Origin: Brevibacterium sp. UMB1308A
Lineage (GTDB): Bacteria; Actinomycetota; Actinomycetes; Actinomycetales; Brevibacteriaceae
NCBI RefSeq assembly: GCF_030230605.1
Contig: NZ_JASPDO010000025.1
Location: 1-34,697 of the forward strand
Direction: 5' to 3'
DNA: 34,697 nt
A program made the translations under genes and the position numbers. Positions 1 through 7,974 of the stretch are shown here, in pieces. The notes beneath the pieces are model-generated. The model was not told the DNA's origin and made no database searches. It worked only from the letters and a program-made list of their open reading frames with translations. Position 1 is the first letter of the stretch; every line of letters starts with the position of its first letter.

Positions 1-110
1 GTATCCAAACGGCGTCATTTCACCCTATTTTGTGACCTATGCCACTGTTTTGGGCGCTTTTCGCTACAGTCGACGCGCAAAACCAGGCTGGACTGTATCC
101 AAATACCCCG
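1..110. repeat. GGATACAGTC-type inverted repeat, copy A
   Basis: The window opens on a right half-site (GTATCCAAA at 1-9). A second, imperfect pair follows: a degenerate left half (CTACAGTC, about 63-70) and a clean right half (GGACTGTATCCAAA, about 91-104). The same half-sites form two near-perfect hairpins at 6545-6677. Between the halves lies GTGACCTATGCCACT, similar to GTGACCTAGGTCACT in the second region, so the two stretches share an architecture and not just one word. It lies upstream of the siderophore operon. Function unknown: a regulator operator or a small repetitive element. Confidence 0.6.
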
Positions 111-176
111 AAGCCACCACACCGCACAACCCAAAATGCGAATTAGCCCACAAAAGGATTTCCATATTCACTGATG

Positions 177-195
177 TTTGGATAACCTAACCTTA
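177..195 (+). promoter_or_regulatory. DtxR/IdeR-type iron box
   Basis: TTTGGATAACCTAACCTTA matches the 19-bp actinobacterial DtxR/IdeR consensus TWAGGTTAGSCTAACCTWA at about 16 positions, with the right half nearly perfect. It lies 28 bp before the ATG of the siderophore-binding protein, where a bound repressor would block transcription. Iron-dependent repression of the downstream importer is therefore inferred. Confidence 0.75.
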
Positions 196-223
196 CTTAC
201 AGGACAGAAACTCAGGAGACGAT

Positions 224-1204
224 ATGAAACTTCGCCGGCTCACAGCGGCACTCGCGACTGCCTTGGCGCTCACCCTCACGATGAGCGCGTGTGGCTCGGG
301 CACCTCGGGCGACGAAAACAAATCCGGGGACACCATCTCAATTGAGGACAATTCAGGAACTGTTGAGGTCCCCAAAGACCCTCAGCGCGTGGTCACTTTG
401 GACAACCGCTCATTTGAAACGCTCGAAAGCTGGGGAATCAAGCCTGTCGCTGCCGCAAAGAAGCTCATGCCGGCGGACAACCCACAGAAAAAAGACGACT
501 CCATTCAGGATGTGGGAAACCACCGTGAACCTGACTTCGAAGTGATCGTGGCTGCTAAGCCTGATCTGGTGATTACTGGACAGCGTTTCCGTGACCACGG
601 TGAAGAGGTCAAGAAGTATTCGGGCGACGCTCCAATTGTGAACCTTGAGCCCCGCGAAGGCGAAGACCTGGGCGAAGAGCTCAAGCGCCAGACCACCACT
701 TTGGGTGAGATCTTCGGCAAACAGGACGAGGCGAAGAAGCTCAACGAAGAATTCGATGCGTCCGTGAAGCGCGTAAAAGACGCATACAACAAGGACGAAA
801 AGGTCATGTCAGTCATTACATCGGGTGGCAACATCAACTTCGCCGCTCCGCACGAAGGTCGCACACTGGGGCCGGTTTATGACATGCTGGGCCTGACTCC
901 GTCCCTGGAAGTGAAAGACTCCTCGAGTGACCACCAGGGTGATGACATTTCGGTTGAAGCGATCGCTAAGTCCAACCCAGACTGGATTCTAGTTATGGAC
1001 CGCGACGCCTCGGTGAGCGCGAACAACGGCGAGAAGTACACGCCTGCAAATGAACTGATCGCACAGTCGGAGGCGTTGAAGAACGTGAACGCGGTGAAGA
1101 ACCAGCACATTGTGTACATGCCGCAGGACACTTATCTCAACGAAGGCCTGCAGACCTACACCGAGTTCTACAACTCACTAGCAGACGCTATGGAAAAGAA
1201 GTAA
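224..1204 (+). CDS. Iron-siderophore ABC transporter substrate-binding lipoprotein (FatB/YclQ-like)
   Basis: This is a 326-residue extracytoplasmic binding protein that would capture a ferric siderophore and hand it to the permeases encoded next. The signal peptide ends in a lipobox, TMSAC, with the lipidated cysteine at residue 23, followed by a Gly/Ser linker. The early motif GTVEVPKDPQRVVTLDN followed by ETLESWGI is typical of the periplasmic-binding-protein fold in the FatB/CeuE/YclQ branch, which often binds catecholate or petrobactin-like siderophores; the actual ligand cannot be read from sequence. The start is supported by AGGAG seven bases before ATG. It leads a four-gene operon behind an iron box. 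The linker after the lipobox carries one CCGAGGTG octamer (301-308, reverse strand). Confidence 0.9.
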   Translation: MKLRRLTAALATALALTLTMSACGSGTSGDENKSGDTISIEDNSGTVEVPKDPQRVVTLDNRSFETLESWGIKPVAAAKKLMPADNPQKKDDSIQDVGNHREPDFEVIVAAKPDLVITGQRFRDHGEEVKKYSGDAPIVNLEPREGEDLGEELKRQTTTLGEIFGKQDEAKKLNEEFDASVKRVKDAYNKDEKVMSVITSGGNINFAAPHEGRTLGPVYDMLGLTPSLEVKDSSSDHQGDDISVEAIAKSNPDWILVMDRDASVSANNGEKYTPANELIAQSEALKNVNAVKNQHIVYMPQDTYLNEGLQTYTEFYNSLADAMEKK

Positions 1205-1229
1205 TGCACACAGACTGCGGAGACTTTAC

Positions 1230-2321
1230 GTGAAGTCTCATAACAGTTCAGCGACGCCCGCGGAAAGGAGCACGGCTCCTCCCGCGGGTAGTCGCGTTTC
1301 TGAAGGCGCCCGAGGTGGTGCAGGCCGAGGTGGTGCAGGCACCCGCGCTGGCGAGGGGAACCGCGCCCCAGCGGGGCGGCTTTTCACCTGGCCACTCATC
1401 ATTGGTGTCATTGTCACCGCCGGCTTGGTGACGGTGAGCCTGTTTGTGGGCGAATATGACATTTTTTCCGGTGAAGACGGTGCAGCGATCTTCCAGATCA
1501 CCCGCATCCCCCGCACGATCGCCCTGGTGTTAGCTGGGGCGGCGATGGCCATGTGCGGGCTGGTCATGCAGATGCTCACTCAGAACCGATTCGTAGAACC
1601 CACCACCACCGGAACTACCGAATGGGCCGGCCTGGGGCTACTGCTCACCATGGTGGTAGCCCCGGACGCCAGTGTTCTCACCCGCATGGTGGTAGCGGTG
1701 GTATTCGCTTTTGCGGGAACGCTGATCTTCTTCGCATTCTTAAGCCGTATCCAGTTGCGAAGTTCAGTCATTGTGCCCATCGTGGGGCTCATGCTGGGTG
1801 CAGTGGTGGGTGCACTTTCAAACTTCATCGCGCTCCAAACCAACCTGCTCCAAAGCTTAGGGATTTGGTTCGCGGGGTCGTTCACCTCGGTCTTACGCGG
1901 ACAGTACGAACCGCTGTGGATCGTGGTTGTCGTGGTCATCGCTATTTTCATTGCAGCCGACCGCTTCACCGTTGCCGGTCTAGGCAAAGACATCGCCACC
2001 AACGTGGGCCTGAACTACAACCGCATCATCCTGTTAGGAACCGGGTTAGTTGCGCTCGCCTCGGGCTTGGTGACCGTGGTTGTGGGGAACCTTCCGTTCC
2101 TGGGGCTGGTAGTCCCCAATGTTGTGTCAATGTTCCGTGGTGATGATCTGCGTTCCAACCTTCCGTGGGTGTGCCTGGCAGGAATCAGCTTAGTCACCAT
2201 ATGTGACCTGGTAGGACGCACCATCATCGCACCGTTCGAGGTTCCCGTTTCGCTCATTCTGGGCATCATCGGGTCGATCGTGTTCGTGGCCCTTCTCCTC
2301 CAAAGGAGGCGCGGACGATGA
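1230..2321 (+). CDS. FecCD-family siderophore ABC transporter permease 1 (FatD/YclN-like)
   Basis: This 363-residue polytopic membrane protein is one half of the iron-siderophore import channel. Family features are the early RIPRTIALVLAGAAMAMCGLVMQ segment (residues about 90-115), a Gly-rich stretch with PTTTGTTEWAGLG, and the late NLPFLGLVVPN coupling region that contacts the ATPase. It starts with GTG, with GGAG seven bases upstream, 25 bp after the binding-protein gene. Oddity: about 50 residues before the first membrane span form a low-complexity Ala/Gly/Arg/Pro extension not typical of the family, and its DNA holds a tandem 15-bp repeat with two CCGAGGTG octamers. The 3' end overlaps the next gene by 4 bp (ATGA). 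Confidence 0.9.
   Translation: MKSHNSSATPAERSTAPPAGSRVSEGARGGAGRGGAGTRAGEGNRAPAGRLFTWPLIIGVIVTAGLVTVSLFVGEYDIFSGEDGAAIFQITRIPRTIALVLAGAAMAMCGLVMQMLTQNRFVEPTTTGTTEWAGLGLLLTMVVAPDASVLTRMVVAVVFAFAGTLIFFAFLSRIQLRSSVIVPIVGLMLGAVVGALSNFIALQTNLLQSLGIWFAGSFTSVLRGQYEPLWIVVVVVIAIFIAADRFTVAGLGKDIATNVGLNYNRIILLGTGLVALASGLVTVVVGNLPFLGLVVPNVVSMFRGDDLRSNLPWVCLAGISLVTICDLVGRTIIAPFEVPVSLILGIIGSIVFVALLLQRRRGR
1311..1340. repeat. Two tandem copies of a 15-bp repeat
   Basis: CGAGGTGGTGCAGGC occurs twice without a gap (1311-1325 and 1326-1340). It encodes RGGAG twice in the N-terminal extension of the first permease, and each copy completes one CCGAGGTG octamer. Confidence 0.85.
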
Positions 2322-3352
2322 GCGCAACTACGCAGGCGGCTACCACCTCGGCGCGTTCCACCCACCCACTTCCCACCCCGCGGGCACGGCGCCGGTACGC
2401 CATCATCGTTGGGGTCTTGATTGCGCTGGCCACAGGGATCACATTCGGCACACTTTCGTGGGACAACCCCATGCCGTTTGGATCGGAAGGGTTCTGGCTG
2501 ATCGCGCAGTTGCGCGTCCAGAACCTGCTGGTGATCGCGTTGGTGGCACTGTGCCACTCAACGGCCACAGTGGCGTTTCAGACCGTGACCGGCAACCGTA
2601 TTTTGACCCCGTCGATCATGGGGTTCGAGTCCTTGTACACGCTCATCCAAACCGCCGCGGTGTTTCTGTTTGGAATCGCAGGCGGGTCGATTCTGCGTGG
2701 CACTCCGCAGTTCGTTCTGCAGGCCGCGGTGATGGTGGCTTTTGCGATGGTGCTGTATTCGTGGTTGCTGTCCGGCCGCCGAGGTGACCTCCAGACAACG
2801 TTGCTCATTGGGCTGGTCATTGGGGGCGGCTTAGGGGCCGGCTCGACGTTCATGCAGAGGCTGCTCACCCCCAGTGAGTTCGACGTGTTGACGGCTCGGT
2901 TGGTGGGGTCAATTGCGTCTGCCCACGTTGAGTACCTGGCCGTCGCCTTGCCCGTATGTGTGGTGGCAGTGGCGCTGCTTGTGCTGATGAGCGGGCGGTT
3001 GAACCTGCTTGCCCTGGGACGCGACACTGCCGTGAACCTGGGGTTGAACTACAAAACTAACTTGATCATGGTACTTGGCCTGGTCAGTGTGCTCATGGCC
3101 ATGACCACGGCACTTGTTGGGCCACTGACGTTCTTTGGGTTCCTGGTGGCCATGATTTCGTATCAACTTGCCGACACCTACGATCACTACCGAGTCTTCC
3201 CAATTTCATGGCTCACCGGTTTTGTGATTTTGGGAGGAGCGCACTTTATTTTGAAAAACACTTTCTACGCCCAAGGATCCGTGGGCATCATCATTGAGCT
3301 GGTGGGAGGCACGTTCTTCCTGGCATACATTCTCAAGAGGGGGCGACTGTGA
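2318..3352 (+). CDS. FecCD-family siderophore ABC transporter permease 2 (YclO-like)
   Basis: This 344-residue membrane protein is the second permease of the importer and would form a heterodimer with the preceding one. Visible family features are VTGNRILTPSIMGFESLYTL (about residues 88-107), the central LLIGLVIGGGLGAGSTFMQR, and the coupling region VGPLTFFGFLVAMISYQLA near residues 258-276. The ATG overlaps the preceding stop (ATGA), showing translational coupling, and its own stop overlaps the GTG of the ATPase gene. A CCGAGGTG octamer lies in the codons of the variable N-terminus (2344-2351, reverse) and another in the loop after the SGRR motif (2779-2786). Confidence 0.9.
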   Translation: MSATTQAATTSARSTHPLPTPRARRRYAIIVGVLIALATGITFGTLSWDNPMPFGSEGFWLIAQLRVQNLLVIALVALCHSTATVAFQTVTGNRILTPSIMGFESLYTLIQTAAVFLFGIAGGSILRGTPQFVLQAAVMVAFAMVLYSWLLSGRRGDLQTTLLIGLVIGGGLGAGSTFMQRLLTPSEFDVLTARLVGSIASAHVEYLAVALPVCVVAVALLVLMSGRLNLLALGRDTAVNLGLNYKTNLIMVLGLVSVLMAMTTALVGPLTFFGFLVAMISYQLADTYDHYRVFPISWLTGFVILGGAHFILKNTFYAQGSVGIIIELVGGTFFLAYILKRGRL

Positions 3353-4359
3353 CATTAAGCAAACAGGCGAACCGAGGTGAGGTTGCGGCTGAGGCCGAGA
3401 TGGCGGCCGGGAAGGCCGGGCACGGCGCGGGTGCGCGGAAGACTGGGCACGAAAGCGAGGCCGTGACACCTCCGCAGGGCCGCACCATCCTGTCACTCCA
3501 GCCCAGGGAGCACAGGGAGTCCGCAGGGTCCCTGGCCAAGCCTGGGGCGTGCGCTGGTGACGGGTGCGACACGTGCGAGTTTGGTGGTCCGGACCCCAGC
3601 CTGGCGATTCGGATTGAGAATGTCACGCGCCGGTATTCCGATTCGGTGGCGATTGGCCCGGTGTCCCAAGTGATCCCCGGATGCGGTGTAACCGCGCTGG
3701 TGGGACCCAACGGGGCCGGAAAGTCCACGCTGCTCACCATGATGGGTCGCCTCATGGGCATGGACACCGGCACCATCTCCATGGGTGGCTTCGACGTGAC
3801 CTCAACCCCGTCTAAAGAGCTTGCCAAAGTGGTGTCGATCCTGCGTCAGGAAAACCACTTCGTCACCCGCCTAACCGTGCGGCAACTGGTGGGCTTTGGG
3901 CGCTTCCCCCACTCAAAGGGCCGCCTCACCGAACACGATGAAAAGATCATCAGCGACGCAATCGACTTCTTGAGCCTGACGGAACTTGAAGGCCGCTACC
4001 TGGACGAACTGTCCGGCGGTCAGCGCCAGCGCGCATACGTGGCCATGGTGTTGGCACAGGACACAGACTACGTCCTGTTGGACGAACCGCTGAACAACCT
4101 GGACATGCAGCACTCAGTGACCATGATGAAGCACCTGCGCCAAGCCGCGCGCGAACTGGGTCGCACAGTGGTAATTGTCTTGCACGACATCAACTTCGCC
4201 GCCACCTACGCGGACCACATTTGCGCCATGAAAGACGGGCAAGTAGTGGAGTTCGGGACACCGGAACAGATCATGCGCGACGACATCCTCACCGGCGTTT
4301 TCAACACCCCCATCCAGGTGTTGGACGGGCCACGCGGCAAGATCGCGGTGTACCACTAA
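3349..4359 (+). CDS. Iron-siderophore ABC transporter ATP-binding protein
   Basis: This cytoplasmic ATPase energises the siderophore permeases. Walker A GPNGAGKST is at residues 119-127, the signature LSGGQRQRA at 221-229, Walker B YVLLDEP at 241-247 and the H-loop His at 279 (VLHDINFAA). The GTG start overlaps the upstream stop (GTGA). Oddity: the ABC domain begins only near residue 86, preceded by a long low-complexity leader rich in Ala, Gly and Glu with a small Cys group (ACAGDGCDTCEFGG, 68-80). FepC-type ATPases are usually about 250-270 residues. A later start cannot be excluded, but no better ribosome site was seen, and the reading frame and coupling favour the annotated GTG. Confidence 0.88.
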   Translation: MTLSKQANRGEVAAEAEMAAGKAGHGAGARKTGHESEAVTPPQGRTILSLQPREHRESAGSLAKPGACAGDGCDTCEFGGPDPSLAIRIENVTRRYSDSVAIGPVSQVIPGCGVTALVGPNGAGKSTLLTMMGRLMGMDTGTISMGGFDVTSTPSKELAKVVSILRQENHFVTRLTVRQLVGFGRFPHSKGRLTEHDEKIISDAIDFLSLTELEGRYLDELSGGQRQRAYVAMVLAQDTDYVLLDEPLNNLDMQHSVTMMKHLRQAARELGRTVVIVLHDINFAATYADHICAMKDGQVVEFGTPEQIMRDDILTGVFNTPIQVLDGPRGKIAVYH

Positions 4360-4380
4360 GCACTACCGAGGTGGCTTTCG

Positions 4381-4404
4381 GCGGCGCGGCAGCCTTGGCG
4401 CCGC
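4381..4404. terminator. Possible hairpin between convergent genes
   Basis: GCGGCGC (4381-4387) pairs with GCGCCGC (4398-4404) across a 10-base loop, between the end of the siderophore operon and the converging phosphatase gene. There is no clear T-tract, so its role as terminator is inferred from position only. Confidence 0.35.
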
Positions 4405-4419
4405 GCGCCGTGCCCGGCC

Positions 4420-5316
4420 TTACGCCGTGTTTGTGAGGAATTCCAAAAGGTCCGAGGTGTCCGCCGCCACCACCGGCATGTCCCGTTCCGTGGGTATGTG
4501 GACGTGGCAACCGGCTTCGCGGGCGATCACCGCTCCCCCGGCCCAGTCGTACACGCCCAGGCCACGTTCGTAGTACGCGTTGACGCGCCCTTGCGCGACT
4601 TGGCACAGGTCAATCGCAGCCGAGCCCATCCGCCGAACATCGTCGAACCGTTCCATAATGTCGATCAGCGCACGGAACTGCCGGTCACGCCGCTCCTTGC
4701 CGTAACCGAATCCGGTGGCCACCACACTGCCCCGTCTCCCCGCGGGGGTGCCGGACAAGCGTGCTGCTCCCACCTCGGCGGGGGTGAGAATCCGTTCCAG
4801 GTCAGGCAGGCCGGCGGTCATCCACGCGCCCGCTCCCGAGGTGGCAAACCAGGTGGTGTTCATGACCGGCGCGGCGACCAGGCCGGCCAGCCAGGTGCCC
4901 TGGGCCGGGTGATCGGGGCTAGCCAGGCGCACACCGGCTGAGAAGCAGTAGTGCTCGATGCCACGGACAAAGTTCACGGTCCCGTCGATGGGGTCGACGT
5001 GCCATTCGCAGGCCGGGATGTGCGTGTGGTCGGGGATGGCGAGGAGTCCGGTCCATGCGGACGGGTCGAACGGGGTGGGCTCCACATCTTCTTCGCCAAC
5101 GACCGTGTCACCTGGGCGAACGTAGTTGAGGTAGCCGGTGACGATGCTTTCGATTTGAGCGTCGGCCACGGTGACCAGGTTGTTTGGGTTGTCTTTTGCT
5201 TCGACGGTCGCGTCGCTGAGTTGGGCCGACCAGTGCGCCATCCGCTCCCACGCCATGACTGCCGCGTTGCGGGCGATCACGAGAAGCGGGGCGTAGGGGT
5301 TGGGGTTGGTGTGCAC
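4420..5316 (-). CDS. Inositol monophosphatase family protein
   Basis: This is a Mg2+-dependent phosphatase of the IMPase/FIG superfamily, about 298 residues from the chosen start. Metal-binding motifs are present: GEEDVE (74-79), WHVDPIDGTVNFVRG (106-120, with the two catalytic Asp) and VYDWAGGAVIAREAG near the C-terminus. The substrate could be inositol-1-phosphate, histidinol phosphate or another sugar phosphate and cannot be decided here. I chose GTG at 5316 because AGGAG lies six bases upstream; a longer frame to 5376 would run back into the preceding gene. It follows the small HTH gene by 8 bp, so the two are probably co-transcribed. Confidence 0.85.
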   Translation of the reverse strand: MHTNPNPYAPLLVIARNAAVMAWERMAHWSAQLSDATVEAKDNPNNLVTVADAQIESIVTGYLNYVRPGDTVVGEEDVEPTPFDPSAWTGLLAIPDHTHIPACEWHVDPIDGTVNFVRGIEHYCFSAGVRLASPDHPAQGTWLAGLVAAPVMNTTWFATSGAGAWMTAGLPDLERILTPAEVGAARLSGTPAGRRGSVVATGFGYGKERRDRQFRALIDIMERFDDVRRMGSAAIDLCQVAQGRVNAYYERGLGVYDWAGGAVIAREAGCHVHIPTERDMPVVAADTSDLLEFLTNTA

Positions 5317-5324
5317 GAGCGCTC

Positions 5325-5726
5325 CTATTCGGTAGGGTCTTGGGTTCCTACTTCTTGTGTAACAGCTGCGGCGCATTGGGGCACGCCACTGTGCACGCCA
5401 CTTGAGCCTGCAGTTGCGCTGGCCGTTGCGTCATGTGTGGTTTCCGCGTTGTTGTGGTCGGGTTGGAGCGGAGTGATTGTGGCGTCCGAGGTCGTATCGG
5501 GCGAGGTCGTATCGGGCGAGCCGTGTCGGCGGAAGATCTCCTGCGCCGCTTGCGATGACATGCCTGCAGCTTCAGCAATGGCCGAAAAGGTTACGCCGGA
5601 TTCTCGGGCTTTCACAACGGCATCAATGTAGGAAGCGTTGATGCGCATGCGTTGTTTTGCAATGCGTCGCACTGAAGACACCAGAGCCTTTTGTTCAGTC
5701 GACAGTGGTTGTGAACGGCGTGGCAT
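5325..5726 (-). CDS. Small helix-turn-helix protein of unknown function
   Basis: The product has 133 residues. The N-terminal half is basic and helical, and residues about 45-67 (VTFSAIAEAAGMSSQAAQEIF) read as a helix-turn-helix of the sigma-region-4/resolvase type. The C-terminal half is low complexity (a duplicated SPDTT, then Thr/Ala/Pro-rich), probably disordered. A DNA-binding role is inferred from the HTH alone; no effector domain is present. The stop is 8 bp before the phosphatase start, so it may regulate, or simply ride with, that gene. The ribosome site is weak (AAGAAAG directly before ATG, GGGAG further up). Confidence 0.7.
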   Translation of the reverse strand: MPRRSQPLSTEQKALVSSVRRIAKQRMRINASYIDAVVKARESGVTFSAIAEAAGMSSQAAQEIFRRHGSPDTTSPDTTSDATITPLQPDHNNAETTHDATASATAGSSGVHSGVPQCAAAVTQEVGTQDPTE

Positions 5727-6024
5727 CTTTCTTCACACTCCCGTTTCTCCATGATGAAGCTTCCGGGGTCCGCACCTATGCGGTTTCCATGCGCTTCTCT
5801 ATTGCTGACATCGTTGTGCGTCCACAGTTTGGCTTTACTCAAGCGTAAGGCGCTCTCAAAGAATCACTATTGCATATAAATGTGCGGTTATACGTGGTGC
5901 ACGAGATGCGAGACCCTTTTTGAGACAGGCAGTTTGGGGTTGTACGGATTGCCTGCCGGTGCGGTGACGCGGTGTGCTGGCCCGTGCTGCACTTTGCGGT
6001 TTGCAGTTCTTTGCGGCTCCCCTG
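5727..6024. other. Intergenic stretch without a recognised gene
   Basis: This is about 300 bp between the stop of the universal stress gene and the start of the HTH gene, both on the minus strand. It includes an AT-richer patch at about 5860-5885 that could supply a -10 element for the HTH gene. I see no tRNA, no convincing small ORF and no strong hairpin. Confidence 0.5.
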
Positions 6025-6414
6025 CTATGCCTTGGCGGTGAGTACGGGCACATCGGCTTCGAGGAGGATTCGTTGGGCCTGTGAACCCAAGATGAACTTG
6101 CCGATTGCTGAGCGTTTGCGCAGGCCAATAACAATCAGGTCGCACCCGTGTTCAGCAGCGAACTCGTTGAACGTTCCCACGAGGTCATCTTCATGCGTGG
6201 GCTGTTCGATTCGCGCTTGCACGTTGTGCTTTTCGGCCACCGCGAGGATGTCTTCACGCGCTTGTTCATTCAGTTTCGTGATGACGTCTGGGGCTCCTTT
6301 GCGAGGAGACGTTACGACGATCGCGTCAGTACCGCGCACGTGCGCTTCGCGGAAACCCACTTCGAGAGCAGCTTTGCCTTCAGGAGCCGGGAGATAGCCG
6401 ATGAGAACAGTCAT
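6025..6414 (-). CDS. Universal stress protein (UspA family)
   Basis: This is a single-domain, 129-residue USP. The C-terminal nucleotide-binding signature is visible as GLRKRSAIGKFILGSQAQRIL (G-x2-x-G-type loop then GS), followed by the last strand VPVLTAK, and the N-terminus VLIGYLPAPEGKAAL is the usual first strand. USPs of this type bind ATP and support survival under stress; the specific role is unknown. It has no ribosome-binding site. Instead a near-consensus -10 hexamer TATACT ends six bases before ATG, so the mRNA is predicted to be leaderless. It lies downstream of a large inverted repeat at 6545-6677. Confidence 0.88.
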   Translation of the reverse strand: MTVLIGYLPAPEGKAALEVGFREAHVRGTDAIVVTSPRKGAPDVITKLNEQAREDILAVAEKHNVQARIEQPTHEDDLVGTFNEFAAEHGCDLIVIGLRKRSAIGKFILGSQAQRILLEADVPVLTAKA

Positions 6415-6420
6415 AAGTTC

Positions 6421-6426
6421 AGTATA
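6421..6426 (-). promoter_or_regulatory. -10 element of a predicted leaderless promoter for the USP gene
   Basis: On the minus strand TATACT is followed by GAACTT and then ATG. Transcription would start at or within a base of the start codon. No Shine-Dalgarno sequence is present. Confidence 0.55.
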
Positions 6427-6544
6427 TCGACCGCATAACTCCCTCTTAGCGTGTTCAGCGTGGGTCCCGGTTTAACTTTTGGGGAACTTGAGATGGGCGA
6501 CAATTCCTGGGTCACTTGTTCACACCTCGGCGGGTGGGGGGCGA

Positions 6545-6597
6545 GTCTTTTGGATACAGTCGAGCTCAACCTTGTACTTCGACTGTATCCAAAAGAC
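6545..6597. repeat. GGATACAGTC-type inverted repeat, copy B1 (perfect 19-bp arms)
   Basis: The left arm 6545-6563 and right arm 6579-6597 are perfect reverse complements (GTCTTTTGGATACAGTCGA) separated by 15 bases. The core half-site is the same as at 1-110 and 6643-6677. It lies in the intergenic region between the USP gene and the 3' end of lhgO. It could act as an operator or a terminator-like hairpin; recurrence elsewhere argues against a plain terminator. Confidence 0.8.
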
Positions 6598-6642
6598 CCC
6601 AAAACAGTGACCTAGGTCACTAAATGGCTTGAATCTCGCGAT

Positions 6643-6677
6643 TTTGGATACAGTCGATTTTCCGGACTGTATCCAAA
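6643..6677. repeat. GGATACAGTC-type inverted repeat, copy B2 (perfect 13-bp arms)
   Basis: TTTGGATACAGTC (6643-6655) and GACTGTATCCAAA (6665-6677) are separated by 9 bases. It sits 45 bp from copy B1 and 14 bp from the stop codon of lhgO. Between B1 and B2 lies the palindrome GTGACCTAGGTCAC (6607-6620). Confidence 0.8.
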
Positions 6678-6690
6678 CGCGTTCCAGACT

Positions 6691-7920
6691 TTACGAAACC
6701 TGTGCCAGAGCCTGGTCTACAACGTGCTCCGCGATCGCCATCGAACGGGTGGCCCCTGCAGCCGGAACACTCCGCACTTGGGTGAGGCGACCTCGGGCGA
6801 AAAACACCAAATCATCCACCAACGAGCCGTCCGCGTTCATGGCTTTGGCGAGGACACCTCGGGGGCCGGGGCGCGCGGCCGACACATTCAAATCCGGCAC
6901 ATACTTGCGCGCGCTCTCCAAATAAGAATTAGGAGAAACGGCCGTGCGGGCTTCGCGGGCCGCGCTCTGAATGTTCTTGGACGCGTACTTCCAGAACCCG
7001 CCGAAGCCCAGCGTGGACGCGACATCGTCCAGCTTGAAGCCGGACAGCCCGCGGGAATAGTCTTCTCGGCCAAGGGACAAGGACGCGTACGGGCCAACCA
7101 AGAGTGCGCCGCGCGTGGTCGTACTCAGGTGGACCGGGTTGGGGGTGCCGGGCACTGCGGTGATGAGACCGCGCACAGCTTGGGCGGACTCGCCGTTGAT
7201 CTCGAAGTAGTCGCGGGTGAACGGCACAACCTTGGGGTGCGGGTCCAGCCCGCTGTTGTCAGCCAAGCGGTCGGCCTGCAGTCCGGCACAGGTGATGGCC
7301 AGGTCGTATGTGCCACCGTCGGCGGTCATGGTCGAATTCTGGGCGCCGGGCAAGGCCAGGCGGACGCGCACTTCATTACCCATGACGTCAACGCGCTTAA
7401 CTTCCGAGTCGTACATGATGCGGCCGCCGGCGGCTTCAACGTCACGGGCAAACGCTTCAGTGATTTTGCTGTAGTCGGTGATGGCCGTGTGGGGCGAGTG
7501 CAGGGCCGCGACCCCCCGTACACCCGGTTCGACTTCACGCATCTGGGTGCGGTTAAGCATGCGTACACCTGGCACGCCGACGGCTTGCGCGCGCTCAAGC
7601 ATGGCCTCCAGTCGTTCAAGTTCGTCGACGTCTTGTGCGACGACCAGCTTTCCGCACTCGTTGAAGGGCAGGCCGTTCTGAGTGGTGTACGCGGTGAGGA
7701 GTTCAACGCCTCGCCGGTACAGTTTGGCGTTCGAGCTGCCTGGTTCGCAGGCCAACCCCGCATGGACCACGCCCGAATTGTGGCCCGACTGATGCTGCGC
7801 CAACAACGACTCTTTTTCGATCAGGGTGATGTGTGCTTGAGGCTGTTTGCGCGTGAGTTCACGCGCAACTGCCGTTCCGATGATTCCGCCGCCAATAACT
7901 GCAATGCGCTTTAGCTCCAT
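6691..7920 (-). CDS. lhgO: L-2-hydroxyglutarate oxidase
   Basis: This FAD-dependent enzyme oxidises L-2-hydroxyglutarate to 2-oxoglutarate and feeds electrons to the respiratory chain. The 409-residue length matches the family. The Rossmann FAD motif VIGGGIIGTAVAREL is at 8-22, followed by QHQSGHNSGVVHAGL (about 42-56), the LhgO/YgaF hallmark. An FAD-domain Gly motif (ITCAGLQADRLA) lies mid-protein. The gene is divergent from the methyltransferase gene with only 67 bp between start codons. There is no clear ribosome site; CACACT ends six bases before ATG, resembling the leaderless arrangement at the USP gene. CCGAGGTG (reverse) lies at 6855. Confidence 0.88.
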   Translation of the reverse strand: MELKRIAVIGGGIIGTAVARELTRKQPQAHITLIEKESLLAQHQSGHNSGVVHAGLACEPGSSNAKLYRRGVELLTAYTTQNGLPFNECGKLVVAQDVDELERLEAMLERAQAVGVPGVRMLNRTQMREVEPGVRGVAALHSPHTAITDYSKITEAFARDVEAAGGRIMYDSEVKRVDVMGNEVRVRLALPGAQNSTMTADGGTYDLAITCAGLQADRLADNSGLDPHPKVVPFTRDYFEINGESAQAVRGLITAVPGTPNPVHLSTTTRGALLVGPYASLSLGREDYSRGLSGFKLDDVASTLGFGGFWKYASKNIQSAAREARTAVSPNSYLESARKYVPDLNVSAARPGPRGVLAKAMNADGSLVDDLVFFARGRLTQVRSVPAAGATRSMAIAEHVVDQALAQVS

Positions 7921-7926
7921 GGTTCA

Positions 7927-7932
7927 AGTGTG
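7927..7932 (-). promoter_or_regulatory. Possible -10 element of a leaderless lhgO transcript
   Basis: On the minus strand CACACT is followed by six bases (TGAACC) and ATG. It fits TAnnnT except for the first base. There is no Shine-Dalgarno sequence. Confidence 0.35.
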
Positions 7933-7974
7933 CCAGCTTCGCCCACCTTTTGGCCCAGCTCAACGCTGACTGAA

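Noticed and set aside
175..186. TTTGGATA as a further half-site of the GGATACAGTC repeat
   Set aside because: Only the first eight bases agree and they are better explained as the left half of the iron box.
6724..7914. 396-codon plus-strand frame opposite lhgO
   Set aside because: Antisense shadow of a gene with full LhgO motifs; no ribosome site and no domain.
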